A stretch of 64,000 nucleotides of DNA, taken from contig JAIXMP010000002.1 in NCBI GenBank assembly GCA_025677815.1, forward strand, positions 1,798,001-1,862,000. The letters are read 5' to 3'. This document shows positions 37,396 through 49,099 of this stretch, in pieces. A program made the position numbers and the translations under genes. The notes under the pieces were generated by a model, which made no database searches, was not told where the DNA came from, and saw only the letters and a program-made list of their open reading frames with translations. The DNA is from Phascolomyces articulosus. Its lineage: Eukaryota; Mucoromycota; Mucoromycetes; Mucorales; Lichtheimiaceae. The first letter of the stretch is position 1. Each line of letters starts with the position of its first letter.

Positions 37396-39525
37396 ATGTC
37401 ACAAAACCAAGGAAAACCAGCCGATCGATTAAATGCTATTGCCAACCATTTAGATCCTTCGAAAAAAGATGAAGCGCTTGAAAAATCAGCTTGGAAGGTA
37501 TATTTTCTATATCAATAGACATAGAATATAAAGTTTTCGATAACAAAGAATCAAACATGATCTATTAACATGTCATTTTGGCAATAGGATATGATTGATC
37601 AAATCAATTGGCGTAAAAATAAAAATCGTACAGCAGATACGAATGATCACGGTTATATTCGACAAAAATCACAAGGAAAACTTTGGGTGCGTGAACGCAT
37701 TGACGCTTTTGTTGACAGAAAGAGCTTTTTAGAATTTGGTTCAATTGCAGGCAAAGCAAAATATAACCCCGACGGATCTGTCAAGGAATACACTCCCGCT
37801 AATTTCATTGCTGGCAAGGCTACTGTCAATAATCGTTCAGTTATTATTGCTGCTGATAATTTCTCTATTCGTGGTGGCCATGCTGATGGTTCTGTTTTCG
37901 GTAAATCTGTAAGCGGGTTTTTTTTCACAAAAAAGAAAAAAATGCTCTTATGAACCATAGCATGATTGATTAATACATATATTTATTTATTTATTTTTTT
38001 TAAAAAAAAGATTATGGCAGAGCAAACGGCACGTAATTTAAAGATCCCTTTGGTTCGACTTATTGATGGTAGCAGTGGTGGCGGATCTGTTACTACCATG
38101 TTGGATACTGGTTTTACTTATATTCCTCCTTTAAAGGGCATGCATACAATTATTGGCAGTTTATCTGAAATTCCCGTCGCTACTGCATCTCTTGGTCCAG
38201 GTACTATATACTGTATTTCTATATTATCCATAATGGCTATGTGTATATTAAACACCAAAATATTTCTTGTTTAAATAGCTGTAGGTCTTGGTGCTGCTCG
38301 AGCCACATTAGCCCATTTCAGTGTCGTTGCAGAAGATATTGGATCATTATTTGCTGCAGGTCCACCTGTTGTTGCTAACGCTACCTATGAAACAGTTACC
38401 AAGAAATCCTTGGGTGGTGCATTGCTTCATACTACCAACGGTACATTTGATAATCTTGCCAAAAACGAGTACGATTGTTTCGACCAAATCCGTCGATTCT
38501 TGAGCTATATGCCCAACAATGCATTCGAATTACCTCCTGTGAATATTGATTGTAAAGATCCAGCCAATCGTCGTGATGATGCATTACTTGATATTATTCC
38601 TCGGCGTCGACAACGACCTTATCAAGTCAGAGATATTCTTACCCGTGTTGTGGATGAAGGAAGTTGGTTTGAAATTGGTTCTCGATGGGGTGATGGTGCT
38701 GTATGTGGTTTGGCACGTGTGGCTGGTTATCCCATTGGTATTATTGCCTTTGATGGTAGTTTGCAAGGAAATGTCTTGACAACCAATAGCTGTCATAAAT
38801 TCAGACGTCATATTGATCTTTGTGATACATTTGGATTACCTATTATTGATTTTGCGGATTATGCTGGTTTTGCTATTGGCATTAAAGCGGAACGAGAAGC
38901 GTAAGTATACTTCTACCATCACTCTTTTTGCTGGTTTTATTATAGACCAGGGGATACTGATGATTCAATAATATTATAGAACAATTCGTTATGGTTCTAC
39001 ATTGACTGCTTCACTCTATCAATCCGATGTACCTTATTTTACTGTTATCTTACGTAAGGTATTTGGTGTTGCTGGTGCTGCATTCGTTGATAATCGTGAC
39101 CCAAATTGGCGTGTAGCATGGCCATCCACAGATAGTGGTTCATTGCCATTAGAAGGTGGTATTTATGTAAGTTATCATTATATTATATTGTCGGACAACA
39201 TAGTAAAAACCTGTATTATCTTCTCATTGAGCAACCATGGATTCTCACAATTATAAACCATGCATTTATATAGGCTGCCTATAAAAGAGAATTGGATGCT
39301 GCAGGGGATAAACGGAATGAACTGTATGAAGAACTTTTGGGCAAGTTTGAAGCTGTTCGTTCACCTATCCGAACAGCCGAAGCTTTTGATATCCCAGAAA
39401 TGATTGATCCTCGTGATACCAGACCTGTCCTTTGTGAATGGGTCAAGCTTGTATATGAGAATGTTCTCCCACAACGAGTATCCCAACGCAAGGCTCATGG
39501 GCCACGTAACCCTTATAGACCTTAA
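37396..39525 (+). CDS. Biotin-dependent acyl-CoA carboxylase, carboxyltransferase (beta) subunit
   Basis: Transfers CO2 from carboxybiotin to an acyl-CoA. Family members include propionyl-CoA and methylcrotonoyl-CoA carboxylase beta. Six exons: 37396-37497, 37588-37908, 38011-38200, 38279-38900, 38980-39166 and 39274-39525, giving 557 aa. N-domain: GKLWVRERIDAFVD, SFLEFGSIAG and RLIDGSSGGGSV, an oxyanion-hole loop. C-domain: WFEIGSRWGDGAVCGLARV, GVAGAAF and the end QRKAHGPRNPYRP. No biotin or biotin-carboxylase domain is present, so a partner alpha subunit is needed. The N-terminus (MSQNQGKPADRL) does not look like a mitochondrial presequence, unlike classical PCC/MCC beta. Whether the substrate is propionyl-, methylcrotonyl- or another acyl-CoA is open. 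Confidence 0.9.
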
Positions 39526-40204
39526 ATGTATTTTCTATTTATATTTGTAATTTTTTTTAGAAATAAATAAGTGTTTGGGTGGCAGAACTGTTATATACAA
39601 AAATGTGTATTATTGTTTTTATTAGTAATCAGACTTTATTTATTAACGATATTCTGAGTGTTGAACCGATAATATATATATATATATATAACTATGACAT
39701 TATTCAGTTGATGAAAATGGTGTTACCAGCATCTAATACAATCCAGCATGAATCGACTATAACACTGTATTTCCTCCTGAAAAATATTGTATATATTGGG
39801 TGATGTGATCAGGATTGCAGGACGAGACATCAAACAAAACAAATATTTATATCCTTCTGTCACACATGAAAGCTATTTATATATGTTTTGTTTATTGTTT
39901 ATAGTTTACTACGCCCCATCACTTTTGTTATTATTATTATTATCATGAAGCTCAAAAATATATGGGTGGACACCAGCAATACGCCAATGAGTGATATATG
40001 GATAATTATGGGTTTTTGTTCTTCAATAACTAGGTAAAAAACATGGTCAATTAATTTGAGTCTTGTTGTCTTCTATATTCAATATTCCGCAAAGAGAACA
40101 ATCAGGTCAGCCGAAAGAGAATGTACTGTGTATCAATATACTAAAAACGCGTTTTTTTGTCACTTTTTTATTTTTTTTTATTTTTTCCTCAAAGAAAAAT
40201 AATC
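39526..40204. other. Interval 3' of the carboxylase gene
   Basis: AT-rich, with an (AT)n microsatellite at about 39671-39691 and T-rich runs from 40145. No gene found. Confidence 0.55.
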
Positions 40205-40429
40205 ATGATGCACTCTATTTTTTATTATGATGATTACAAAGGGGTTTTAAAACAGGATCCATCCAGTTTAACTGTGACGAGTATATTTATGGCTCTTTTG
40301 ATAGCAATTAAGGAATATAATGACTATCGAGCTGGAAGGAAACTATATATGTACTTGACTAAACGATTGGGAATTCAAGATAGCGTTGGGAATGATGTGC
40401 TAATCTTACTTATCCTTGAATTTTTCTAA
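40205..40429 (+). CDS. Hypothetical ORF, possible 5' part of the 40.5-kb locus
   Basis: A 74-codon ORF starting with tandem ATGs (40205, 40208) after a T-rich leader. Its translation (YYDDYKGVLKQDPSSL, then SIFMALLIAIKEYNDY) looks more protein-like than random AT-rich frames. A good branch point/acceptor (TTCTAACACATCAG) ends at 40436, just after its stop, so the ORF may lose its end by splicing. No splice I could find joins it in frame to the ORF at 40497. It may be a separate short gene or the 5' part of a broken one. No family recognised. Confidence 0.35.
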   Translation: MMHSIFYYDDYKGVLKQDPSSLTVTSIFMALLIAIKEYNDYRAGRKLYMYLTKRLGIQDSVGNDVLILLILEFF

Positions 40430-40496
40430 CACATCAGCCACTTCCAGCAACAGCGACTCTGATGGGCATGGCGTGAAATAAGGGTGTGTGCCTGTC

Positions 40497-40991
40497 ATGC
40501 ACGGGGTTAAAGTGGTACCCGAAAAACATCAACGACAACAACGGCATCGTCATCCCCTTGATAAAGTTGAATATTACTTGGAAGCACGAGTTTCGCCTAT
40601 GGATATCAGCGCATTTCGAGATGCAACGACATCGATGGTTCGATATGCGCCTCATCCACGCGATGCTTTAGTCTATGCGAAATTTTTCATGGCTCAGATA
40701 TCCCCACCCCTCCGTAATGAACACAGCGAACTATGTATTTTGACAGCATTGATCTACGTGTATGTAAACTCAAAAGAAATGGAATATTTGGAACGTGGTG
40801 TTGATTCAATCGAACTAGGCTTGGAACGTGGATTATTGATACGAAGTACCCATATGAATGTGAACCAGCTTTTTCTACGAGAAGGATTCGAAAGAACATC
40901 AGGAATTTTTAGCACTGTTGCAAGAAAAATATTAAAACGTAACAAGTTGAAGGCATCAGAAGATAGATCAAGCATGGTACCGTTTGTATAA
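40497..40991 (+). CDS. Hypothetical protein, 164 aa, possibly the 3' exon of a larger gene
   Basis: An open frame whose first ATG is at 40497, with an in-frame TAA upstream at 40479-40481. The protein starts very basic and Q/H-rich. It then becomes a globular, helix-rich domain (RDALVYAKFFMAQISPPL, SELCILTALIYVYVNSK, RGVDSIELGLERGLL) and ends basic. The sequence character is clearly coding and better balanced than flanking frames. I could not place it in a family. A start at 40497, or entry through an acceptor at 40481-40482, are both possible. Confidence 0.55.
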   Translation: MHGVKVVPEKHQRQQRHRHPLDKVEYYLEARVSPMDISAFRDATTSMVRYAPHPRDALVYAKFFMAQISPPLRNEHSELCILTALIYVYVNSKEMEYLERGVDSIELGLERGLLIRSTHMNVNQLFLREGFERTSGIFSTVARKILKRNKLKASEDRSSMVPFV

Positions 40992-41887
40992 ATACAATCA
41001 GCATAGTCAACAAGCCACAAGATGAGGATATACACATTCATATGTATTTGCTCTCTTCTCCATCAATACAAAGAAAATAATAAATTTGCATCTTTGAATA
41101 AACAACGAAAAAAAAAAGTATTATAATAAACTTTGTTGTCTAACCATCATTACTTTTCTTTGTGTGTATTTTTTTGAAATCCCAGTAATATGGATAATGT
41201 GGATTTAAAGAATATAAATTTTTTCCATAATGTTATGTTATGATAATCTTAAGTATAAGTTTAATTGAACAGATATTTTATGCATTAAAAATAATTATAA
41301 TCATACGTCATCCAGCAAGAATAATGATGCACCTTGATATAAATTTATACCATGTCAACAGCGTATAAAAAGAGAGTAACTGATATCTATTATCAAGAGA
41401 ATGCACTTTTGCTCGTGATAATAAACGACTTTAGGCGTTGATCGTATCACTTAAATACCACCAGTTACATATCTCATGATCATAAGTTTCGTAGAATAAA
41501 ATGCATGCTTTATCTTCAAAGATAGAGTAAAAAAAAAACAGGTTCTACACAAGTCTGCTATAAAATCATATAGACTCATTATTTTAAGTTGTTGTTAGTA
41601 TATAATCCTTGACAATTATTGTGTACACTCAATGATGTTTATTAAATCAGCTGTTGCTATAAAAATGTAATTATTTAATCCACTATTGAAAAAGGCTGCC
41701 CTGTATAAAAAGGTTTTTTTCACAACTTCTTGTTCTTGTCCTCTTTTTGTTATTTATCAAAAGGGCAAAACATATATAAGTAAAAAGGTATGAACAAGGT
41801 GTTCATTTTTTTCTATATTATTACGGGATCCTTAGGGATATCATCAATCGACTCATCCTTGAATAGCCAGGAAAAAATCTGTAGATA
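40992..41887. other. Interval with possible promoter of the 41.9-kb ORF
   Basis: AT-rich sequence. A TATA-like TATAAAAAGG starts at 41704, about 180 bp upstream of the next ATG. Nothing else stands out. Confidence 0.45.
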
Positions 41888-42250
41888 ATGGACTCAAAAC
41901 ATTTTGTTCAAACTTCTCTTTATCGATATTATAATCGCACACCCACCATGAAAGATTACGCTATCCTTGATCAAAAAATAAATAAAGAAGCAGCTACTAC
42001 TATTGAACCTGTAATGCCAACACCTTCTTATTCTTCATCTACCGTCGATAGCCGTTATTGTACAGCTGAAATGTCCATGTCAGAAACGGAAAGTGCCTCT
42101 GCTGGATCAAAAACATCTACTGTTATCACACATCAACAATATCAACAACAACAAAGACTCAACCATCAACAGTTACAACAACGTACTGAAGAAATCATTC
42201 TCACATATCACTTTATCAATCATAATAAAGGAGTGGAACCAACTAATTGA
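41888..42250 (+). CDS. Small intronless hypothetical protein
   Basis: Single-exon ORF of 120 aa that I do not recognise. The N-terminus (MDSKHFVQTSLYRYYNRTPT) is followed by an S/T-rich acidic part (SMSETESASAGS) and a Q-rich C-terminus with HQQYQQQQRLNHQQLQQR, then a short hydrophobic end. Amino-acid use is unlike that of random frames here, and a TATA-like box lies upstream. It would be a soluble, largely disordered protein. It sits on the same strand as the pseudouridine synthase, 438 bp upstream of it. Confidence 0.55.
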   Translation: MDSKHFVQTSLYRYYNRTPTMKDYAILDQKINKEAATTIEPVMPTPSYSSSTVDSRYCTAEMSMSETESASAGSKTSTVITHQQYQQQQRLNHQQLQQRTEEIILTYHFINHNKGVEPTN

Positions 42251-42688
42251 GATATGTCTATCGATGATATCTATGTCCAAGTTGTATCATTGAAGAGAGA
42301 GGAAGGGCAAGGTTTTTAAAGTGAATGTTTTTTTCCAACTTCGAAAACGTTGTTGTTAATCAGCTATCATTTGGTTTATCCTTCACATATCATCTTTCCT
42401 ATATAGTACAACCTTTTATATATATAGTTTTTAGCTTACATCCTAAAAAAAAAAAAACCGAAAAACCACCTTGGTTATATTCACTGCTAAATACATAATA
42501 CGGGATGCAATAAACTTGAGTAACTTTTTTTTTTTTGAAAAAAATGAATTGATCACTTTTTCTAATTAGAACTTTTTCAACACACCGGATATAGCAGCCT
42601 TGTGAATGGCAGCCGATAAAATAAAAAATTCAAGAAAAGGTACCACTTTTGTTGTACCTTTCTCTCCGCCACCCACTTTACCTCCGTC
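42251..42688. promoter_or_regulatory. Promoter interval of the pseudouridine synthase gene
   Basis: 438 bp with long homopolymer A and T runs near 42446-42457 and 42525-42536, and pyrimidine-rich DNA (TCTCTCCGCCACCCACTTTA) just before the ATG. No specific operator identified. Confidence 0.4.
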
Positions 42689-44360
42689 ATGGAAGCAACA
42701 GAACAGCCTTCAACTCAACCTGAGATCGTCGTAGAAGCAGGACACAAACGTAAATCAATAGACGATTCCGAAGATCTAGAGCAGCAAGTTCAAGATCAAG
42801 TAAAAACAAAGGAAACAAAACCGAAACAACCACGTCAAAAACGAGTTAAAGGTCGATTAGAAAACGATTTCCGAGATAAAAATGACATTAGCAACGCAGA
42901 ATATATTGTAGAAAATGGTAAAGGCTTACGCTATTGATAAAATGCAATCGAAGGATACATGCATAGAGAGAGAGAAAAAGAGAAAGAGGAAAAGTTTCTA
43001 TTGTTTTTGGAAGCCACTGACAACAATACACTTTTTTTTTTTGGTTTCAGGCTTAAGAACAGTAAAGCCATACTTTTTTGAATATAGAGCCTATGCTAAA
43101 GGACGATGGATGCAACGATCATTGATCAATGTATTTACAGAAGAGTTTCAGGATCGTAATGAAAAGTATTATGTGAGTAACTGACAATTCAACGATCGCT
43201 TTATTGGGAGTGTCAAAAATCAAAAAGAAAAATTAACATAATCTTTTTCTATAATTAAAAATTAGCGTCATGCTATGGAAACAGGACTTATCACTGTTAA
43301 TGGAGAAAAGACAAGTCCTGATCATATTGTCAAGAATAATGATGTCCTTGGCCATAAAATTCATCGTCATGAACCTGTTGTTACGGGTAAACCAATCGAA
43401 ATCGTTCATCGATCAGACGATTTGATTGTCATCAATAAACCTGGGGGAATACCAATTCATCCAGCTGGTCGATATCGTCATAATACCGTTATCCATGTAA
43501 TGCGCAAAGAACTTGAAATAGATAGATTATTCCGTAAGTGTTTATCTTCAAAAATAGATCATTTACTATTTCTGCGTGTGACATTGTATTCATGCAGTTA
43601 TTTTTGGTGATGGTGTTCTTAGCTGCCAATCGACTGGATCGACCGACTTCTGGATTGATGCTTATTGGATTAAACTCTGATCGAGCAAGGCAATTGGAAG
43701 CTGAGATGACAGGAGGATTTATTCAAAAAGAATATGTATGTAGAGTGGTTGGTGAATTTCCAGAGTAAGTTACATATCTGTTTTTTTTTTGAGTTATTTT
43801 ATGGAAGAAACGTTTTCTAACAAAATAAAAATAGGGAAGAAATTGTATGTGAAGAACCATTGAAAACAATTTCATACAAATTATCATTGAATTACGTACA
43901 TCAAGATGGCAAAGCTTCCAAAACCATATTTAAGCGACTTAGTTATAATGGTAAAACAAGTGTTGTATGGTGTCGACCAAGAAGCGGACGTACCCACCAA
44001 ATCCGTGTTCATTTGCGATACCTAGGCTATCCTATTGCTAACGATCCTATTTATGGTAACGGTCTTCCATGGTCTGATCTGATCCAAAAGGGACAAACAT
44101 TAAACGATGAATCAGCAGAAAAAGTAGTACAAAAAGTCATGGAAGTGGCTACTTTTCCAGAAGGAATGTGGGAGGATATAGAAGATAAAGATGGTGTCAA
44201 AGAAATTAAACCACGGTGTGAAGAATGTGGTATTGTTTTGACACCAGACCCTTCAAAAAAAGAATTATTTATTTGGTTACATGCGTGGAAATATGCTGGA
44301 AAGGATTGGGCTTATGAAACTGCATTACCAGATTGGGCAGAAGAATCTTTTACAGAATAG
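42689..44360 (+). CDS. RluA-family pseudouridine synthase (Pus8/Pus9/RPUSD2-like)
   Basis: Isomerises uridine to pseudouridine in tRNA; yeast Pus9 and Pus8/Rib2 modify position 32. Five exons: 42689-42917, 43051-43172, 43266-43533, 43623-43764 and 43835-44360, giving 428 aa. A basic N-terminal tail leads into an S4-like part (GRWMQRSLINVFTEEF; GLITVNGEKTSPDHIVKN). The catalytic domain follows: VINKPGGIPIHPAGRY, then ANRLDRPTSGLML with catalytic Asp212, where most relatives have HRLD. Further motifs are RPRSGRTHQIRVHLRYLG and NDPIYGN. The C-terminal block CEECGIVLTPDP...ELFIWLHAWKY is typical of eukaryotic Pus9/RPUSD2 proteins. No deaminase domain like that of yeast Rib2 is present. Confidence 0.92.
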
Positions 44361-44647
44361 TTTTTTTTTTTTTGAAATACAAGTAAAAAATATATTTGGA
44401 AATTGAGTTCTTTTTTTGATTTCTTATTGTTTATAATAAGAGTGCATGTTTTTTTGTGTGGTGTGGAAATGTGATAAAAAGAAAGAAAAAGAATAAGGAA
44501 GAAAAGACAAGATGTTTGTGCATGTTGTATGTGTGTGTGAAAAGAAAGAAGAGAATTTTACTATATTTGATATTTTCTTTTTTGAAGCAGAGAAAGAGAG
44601 AAAGAATTATGGGTGATAATTTTTTTGCTTTTGCTTTAACTAGTATA
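44361..44647. other. Tail-to-tail interval
   Basis: 287 bp between convergent stops of the pseudouridine synthase and the RBMS-like gene. Purine-rich on the plus strand; no gene. Confidence 0.6.
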
Positions 44648-46878
44648 TTATGACACTGTAAGTTGTTCTGCTCCAGATACCAATTCTCGAACACTGCTAT
44701 TATCATTTTCATTGTTTTCATTTTCAGTGGATGATCGAATGGATGATTGTCTATCATGTTGTGTTGTTGTAGTTGCTGTGGGTGATCCAGGTACTTGTTG
44801 ACTTAATTAATGTAATAATAATTAAAAAAAGATGCATCAGTTAGGTTTGGATCATCATTATTCACATATACATTCACACATTCATACATATTTTCTCTTT
44901 TTCCTTTCATTCTACATAAAATTTTCACTTACTGTTGTGAAGGAGGATAACCATTATTGTTATTGTTAGTAGTTGTAGTGGTGGTTGTAGTCACAGGTGC
45001 AATACCAAGCATATCTTCAGGGGTAATTGGCATGGGTCTTCCACTTGTGGCAGCAGCAGCTGCAACTGCAGCAGTAGTCGAAACAGCAACACCCAAAGAA
45101 GGAGGAGGAGAGAATCCAGCAGCCATAGATTGAAAGTCGCGGGGTGGTCTGAACATTTTCTTACGTGCTGTTTGATTCTTTAATTTCTTTTGTGCTGGAG
45201 AATCTGCAAATCGTACTTGTAATGGTGCAGATGATCCTGCAATGGATTGTCCACTAAACTTTTCAATAATTGCAAGTGCTGATGATCGATCTGCTAAACG
45301 TGCAAAACCAACACCTCGACTCAAATTAGATTGCGGATCACGCAGGATTCGATTGGAGATGGTTTGACAAGGATGGAATAATGCTTCCAATTTCTATCAT
45401 GTATCCATTTTTTTAATATCATCTTTTCATGTCTCCTTTTCCAATCCATATTTTCAATTGTCACTCCAATTTATCCATCCATTGATCGTCATTGTATCGT
45501 TACCTGTTCAGTCATATCAAGTGGAAGGTTGGAAATATAAATGTTGGTTGATGTTTCATCTTGTAAACTCCGTAAACGCGAGCTAAATGATTCCTAATAG
45601 ATTTTCAAGGAAAAATGCATATTCAACATCATCATCAGTTTATCTGTCTGTTCCTGCTTTTTCCTTTTTTCACATTATTCCATCATCTCATTTTCCCTTT
45701 CCTTTCTAGAAAACAGATGTATATCCAAACGTTTCATTTTCATTCTAGTCTTACCTGGCCGACTCTGGCAAACGATGCTTGTAATCCACGTCTATTCAAA
45801 TCTTCAATAGCCCTATGGCAATCATCCTCCTTTTCATACATTGCAAATCCATATCCTTTGCATTGACCCGACTTTTGATCAATAATAGCCTTGGAAGAAA
45901 TCACATTGCCATATCTAAAATAGTAGTAATAGATCGGAGTGAGTTTAGCAAAATAATGTGAACTCTTGTTTTTTTTTCAACTACGATTTTCTATATCCTT
46001 TTGGATCCAATCTCTTTCTCCCTTCTCCCCCCATCTTTTCCATTTGGAAAAAAATACCGGGAAACTCATCATCAAAAAAGGGAAAAAATAACTTACGATT
46101 TACATAATTCTTCAAAGGATTCATCCGTCACCGTATCACCTAAACCGCGGACATAAATGTTATGAGTATGAAATTGTAGATCCTCCTGACTTTGCGAATG
46201 ATGACGCTTGTGATGTTGACGACTATCAAAAAGAGCAGCAGGCAAATAACCATGTGGCAAAGGTGGAGAAACGCCAGCAGCCGATGACAATGGAGGTGGA
46301 GCAGGTGGCGAACCAGGTACACCAGTCAAAACGGGTGATGTAATATGAAGTGGAGGAAAATGATGCTGTTGATGATGATGATGGTGAGCATGATGAATCA
46401 TGTAAGCAGGATGCATAGGCGGTGACAATAATGGCGGACTGAAAGGCGGACTTGTTGGACTCATAGCAGGCGATTGTGGATGAATAGCTGGTGAACCTGG
46501 GTAACTACTACCTCCATCCGAATAATACTGAAACTGCGGGCTCAAAGGATAAACATACGCTGTTGCTGTTGCTGGTGCTCCTCCAGCAGCTGCTTGATGA
46601 TGAGGGTGATGGTGATGAGGATGGGGATGGGGATGGTGGTGAGCATGAGGGTGGTGATGATAATGAGCGTCATCATAACCATTGGGATGTCGTACTTGGA
46701 TTGTGGCAGGATCAACGAACCCACCAGCATAAGGAGGATAAGGCGGAGACGTTGGTGTCATTAACCCGGTAGCATGTAAAGGAACAGTAACTGAAGTTGT
46801 TGCTGCCTGTGTTGCTCTTTGTTGTTTTGCTGAATTATGTTGGTGTGTTTTACCAGTGGAAGATGCTTTGGTCGTCAT
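44648..46878 (-). CDS. RBMS/MSSP-like RNA-binding protein with two RRMs
   Basis: Cytoplasmic or nuclear single-stranded RNA-binding protein. Five exons: 46878-46097, 45914-45755, 45593-45504, 45393-44933 and 44801-44648, giving 548 aa. Residues 1-235 are low complexity: proline-rich with long His runs and repeated SPP motifs. RRM1, about 240-315, has RNP2 NIYVRGLG and RNP1 GYGFAMYE. RRM2, about 328-405, has NIYISNLPLDMTEQ and GVGFARL, then PLQVRFADSPAQKKLK. The RRM2 core follows the human RBMS1-3 pattern. The C-terminus is rich in P, A, T and N. A role in mRNA stability or cell-shape control is only a family-level guess. The long His/Pro leader is unlike animal RBMS. Confidence 0.88.
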
Positions 46879-47860
46879 TATAATATTACAATGGCACTTG
46901 TCAAATAGGGTAAAAAAGTATAAAGGCTTGGCAAAGGGAAGGAGGGGATATCTTATTTGATATATTTAAAGTGTGGATATGGGTGGGGTTCCTCAAGGAT
47001 TATATTCCTTTTTTATTTTATAATAATAAAAAAGGGGAGATTACGTTTAGAAAGGATAGAGATCCGTGTGTGCGTTTGGAGGAGGGTAAATGAAGAAAAG
47101 AGACAAGAGAAAAAGAGAGAGCGCGTTTCTATCCAAGAAAAGAGGAAAGGGGTTTTGCTGAGTCAAAAGAAAATATTCTATTTCTTCATCGTACTATACG
47201 AAATAAACACTCAAATGACGATTGAACTTACTGTTTTTATAATATATTCTATTATGACTATTATATTATTATTATTAATATGGGCTATTATATAAAGTAG
47301 ATCGCTACTTTTTTAGCTCTCTTTAAAATACAAGATTGAAGAAGAAGAATATAGAAATCTCTTCTTGTTATTGTAAATGAAAAAAGAAAAAAAAGTGAGT
47401 CGAAAGAAAAGAAAAAAAAGAAGAGGGAAAAAAAAGTTTCGAAAAAAAAGGGGTTGTTGTTATTGAAAGGAGAACAAGAAAATATACCTTTTTATCGATG
47501 GGTACCAAAAGGTCAAGGTGCAAAATAATCACTTATAATGACATTGTACGCATTTAAACTTGACGAAACTTTCAAAAACTGTCAAGACTAGCAGTAGCTA
47601 ATAGGCTAATAGTAATAGCATCAAGTATAACAGCAAGTACCTTTCGTATGTATGGATTAAACAATAATGATTCTATTCATATGATATTATTAACAAAGGC
47701 ATGCTTTCTCTCCAACTTGACACACGTTGTGCAACATCATGATCCAAAAATGAGGTTTCGCCCACCCCTTTCTTTACCCTTTCAAGTTTCATCTTTATTA
47801 TATCAACAGTTTAAACAAAAATAGTAACCAAATAATAGAAAATGGTCATACTACCATTAC

Positions 47861-47882
47861 TATGAATTCAATTGAATTCATA
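47861..47882. repeat. Perfect 22-bp palindrome
   Basis: TATGAATTCAATTGAATTCA followed by TA reads the same on both strands over 22 bp. It lies about 980 bp upstream of the RBMS-like start codon, with two further inverted repeats within 75 bp. Confidence 0.9.
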
Positions 47883-47909
47883 TATGTACGATTATCGTGG
47901 TGGTTTAGT

Positions 47910-47927
47910 ATGAAGATCAATCTTCAT
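47910..47927. repeat. Inverted repeat, 8-bp arms with 2-bp spacer
   Basis: ATGAAGAT-CA-ATCTTCAT forms a near-palindrome 28 bp downstream of the 22-bp palindrome. The half-site GAAGAT could be a dimeric-factor site. Confidence 0.75.
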
Positions 47928-47942
47928 TCTTTATCATAAAAT

Positions 47943-47956
47943 ATCCAAATTTGGAT
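47943..47956. repeat. Perfect 14-bp palindrome
   Basis: ATCCAAATTTGGAT is a perfect palindrome 16 bp beyond the previous inverted repeat. Confidence 0.85.
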
Positions 47957-49099
47957 TCGAAGAAAACAGAAAATTTGTAACCTTGGCAATTAAAGTTTTT
48001 TTTTGCCGTCGTACAATTAGTAAGTATTACACATCACCCTTTCATTATTTTTGTAACCTTATTATGAATGGCCTTGTCGGCATCGAAATATATTACTCTC
48101 CACGTTTCTAACAGCACGCATATATGAACAATTATGCCTGAGCAAATTTATATATTGATATAGGTATATTATTATTACTTTTGGGATGGACCTGTATATT
48201 AATAAGGTATATATAGTATCGCCTCGCAATATTTTATGATTTTGAGAGTTATATATCAATTACACATGGTCAGAATATGGAAGAATAATAGTACCCACCC
48301 TGCCTGTCAATATTATTACATAATACATAGTCCATTCACCAATAATAATTATTTCTATTGTCGGTAGCTTTATCTTTTTTCTCTAACCAAATTTATTATA
48401 TTGACTTGTTTATTTCAGAACACTATTCTGGGGCTGCATGATCGTATGTATGTATTTTGGGGCTTTTTTTCTTGTCAACAAAGATATCATGGACCTAGGA
48501 CTCTCTAAATACTGTCTATATAGGCAACCAATGTTTTTTTTTATTAAACCGACATGGAACAACCTAATCAAAAGCTAAAGATGCTTTTCAGCACGCGGGT
48601 GAATAAAAATGGGAATTTTATTATGTTTAATACTACTGTATATTGTGGTTTTCTTTTCATTGGAAGAATGTGTGATGCTTACTAAATATCGCTATACATT
48701 TCCTTGGTAACCTTCTTACATATTCAAGTAATGCTAAACTAGTATTTTTGCTCATATAATTACCTACCCTTTGAACATCACGTATTTCTCGCTACTAATA
48801 TTTCTAAACCCTGATATAACGAACTTGCGTCATAAACGAAACATACATAAAATATTGTGCGTTATAATATAAAATATATGAGCTATCTCTATATTAAAGC
48901 CAGAAAGGTTAAATGCAAAAAAAATGAATGTCGTGATGATACCTGAAGGGGTGAATTACTTGTGCATATTAATGGTATGCCTTTGCTTACAGAAGTTAAT
49001 TGACGAATTTATGAATGTACCAAAACAAATACGATGATAAATGAAGTAAAATGGCAGTAAATGGGCAAAAATGGTCCTTCGAAAATTGAATTTCTTTAT

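Larger units (their letters stand above)
46879..48930. other. Upstream region of the RBMS-like gene
   Basis: About 2 kb with no credible ORF. The stretch 46930-47470 is strongly purine-rich on the plus strand and probably includes the 5' UTR. A cluster of palindromes lies at 47861-47956 (listed separately). Confidence 0.5.

Noticed and set aside
46140..46772. ORFs in other frames of the His/Pro-rich RBMS-like exon
   Set aside because: Repetitive codons keep several frames open; only the frame leading into the RRMs is supported.
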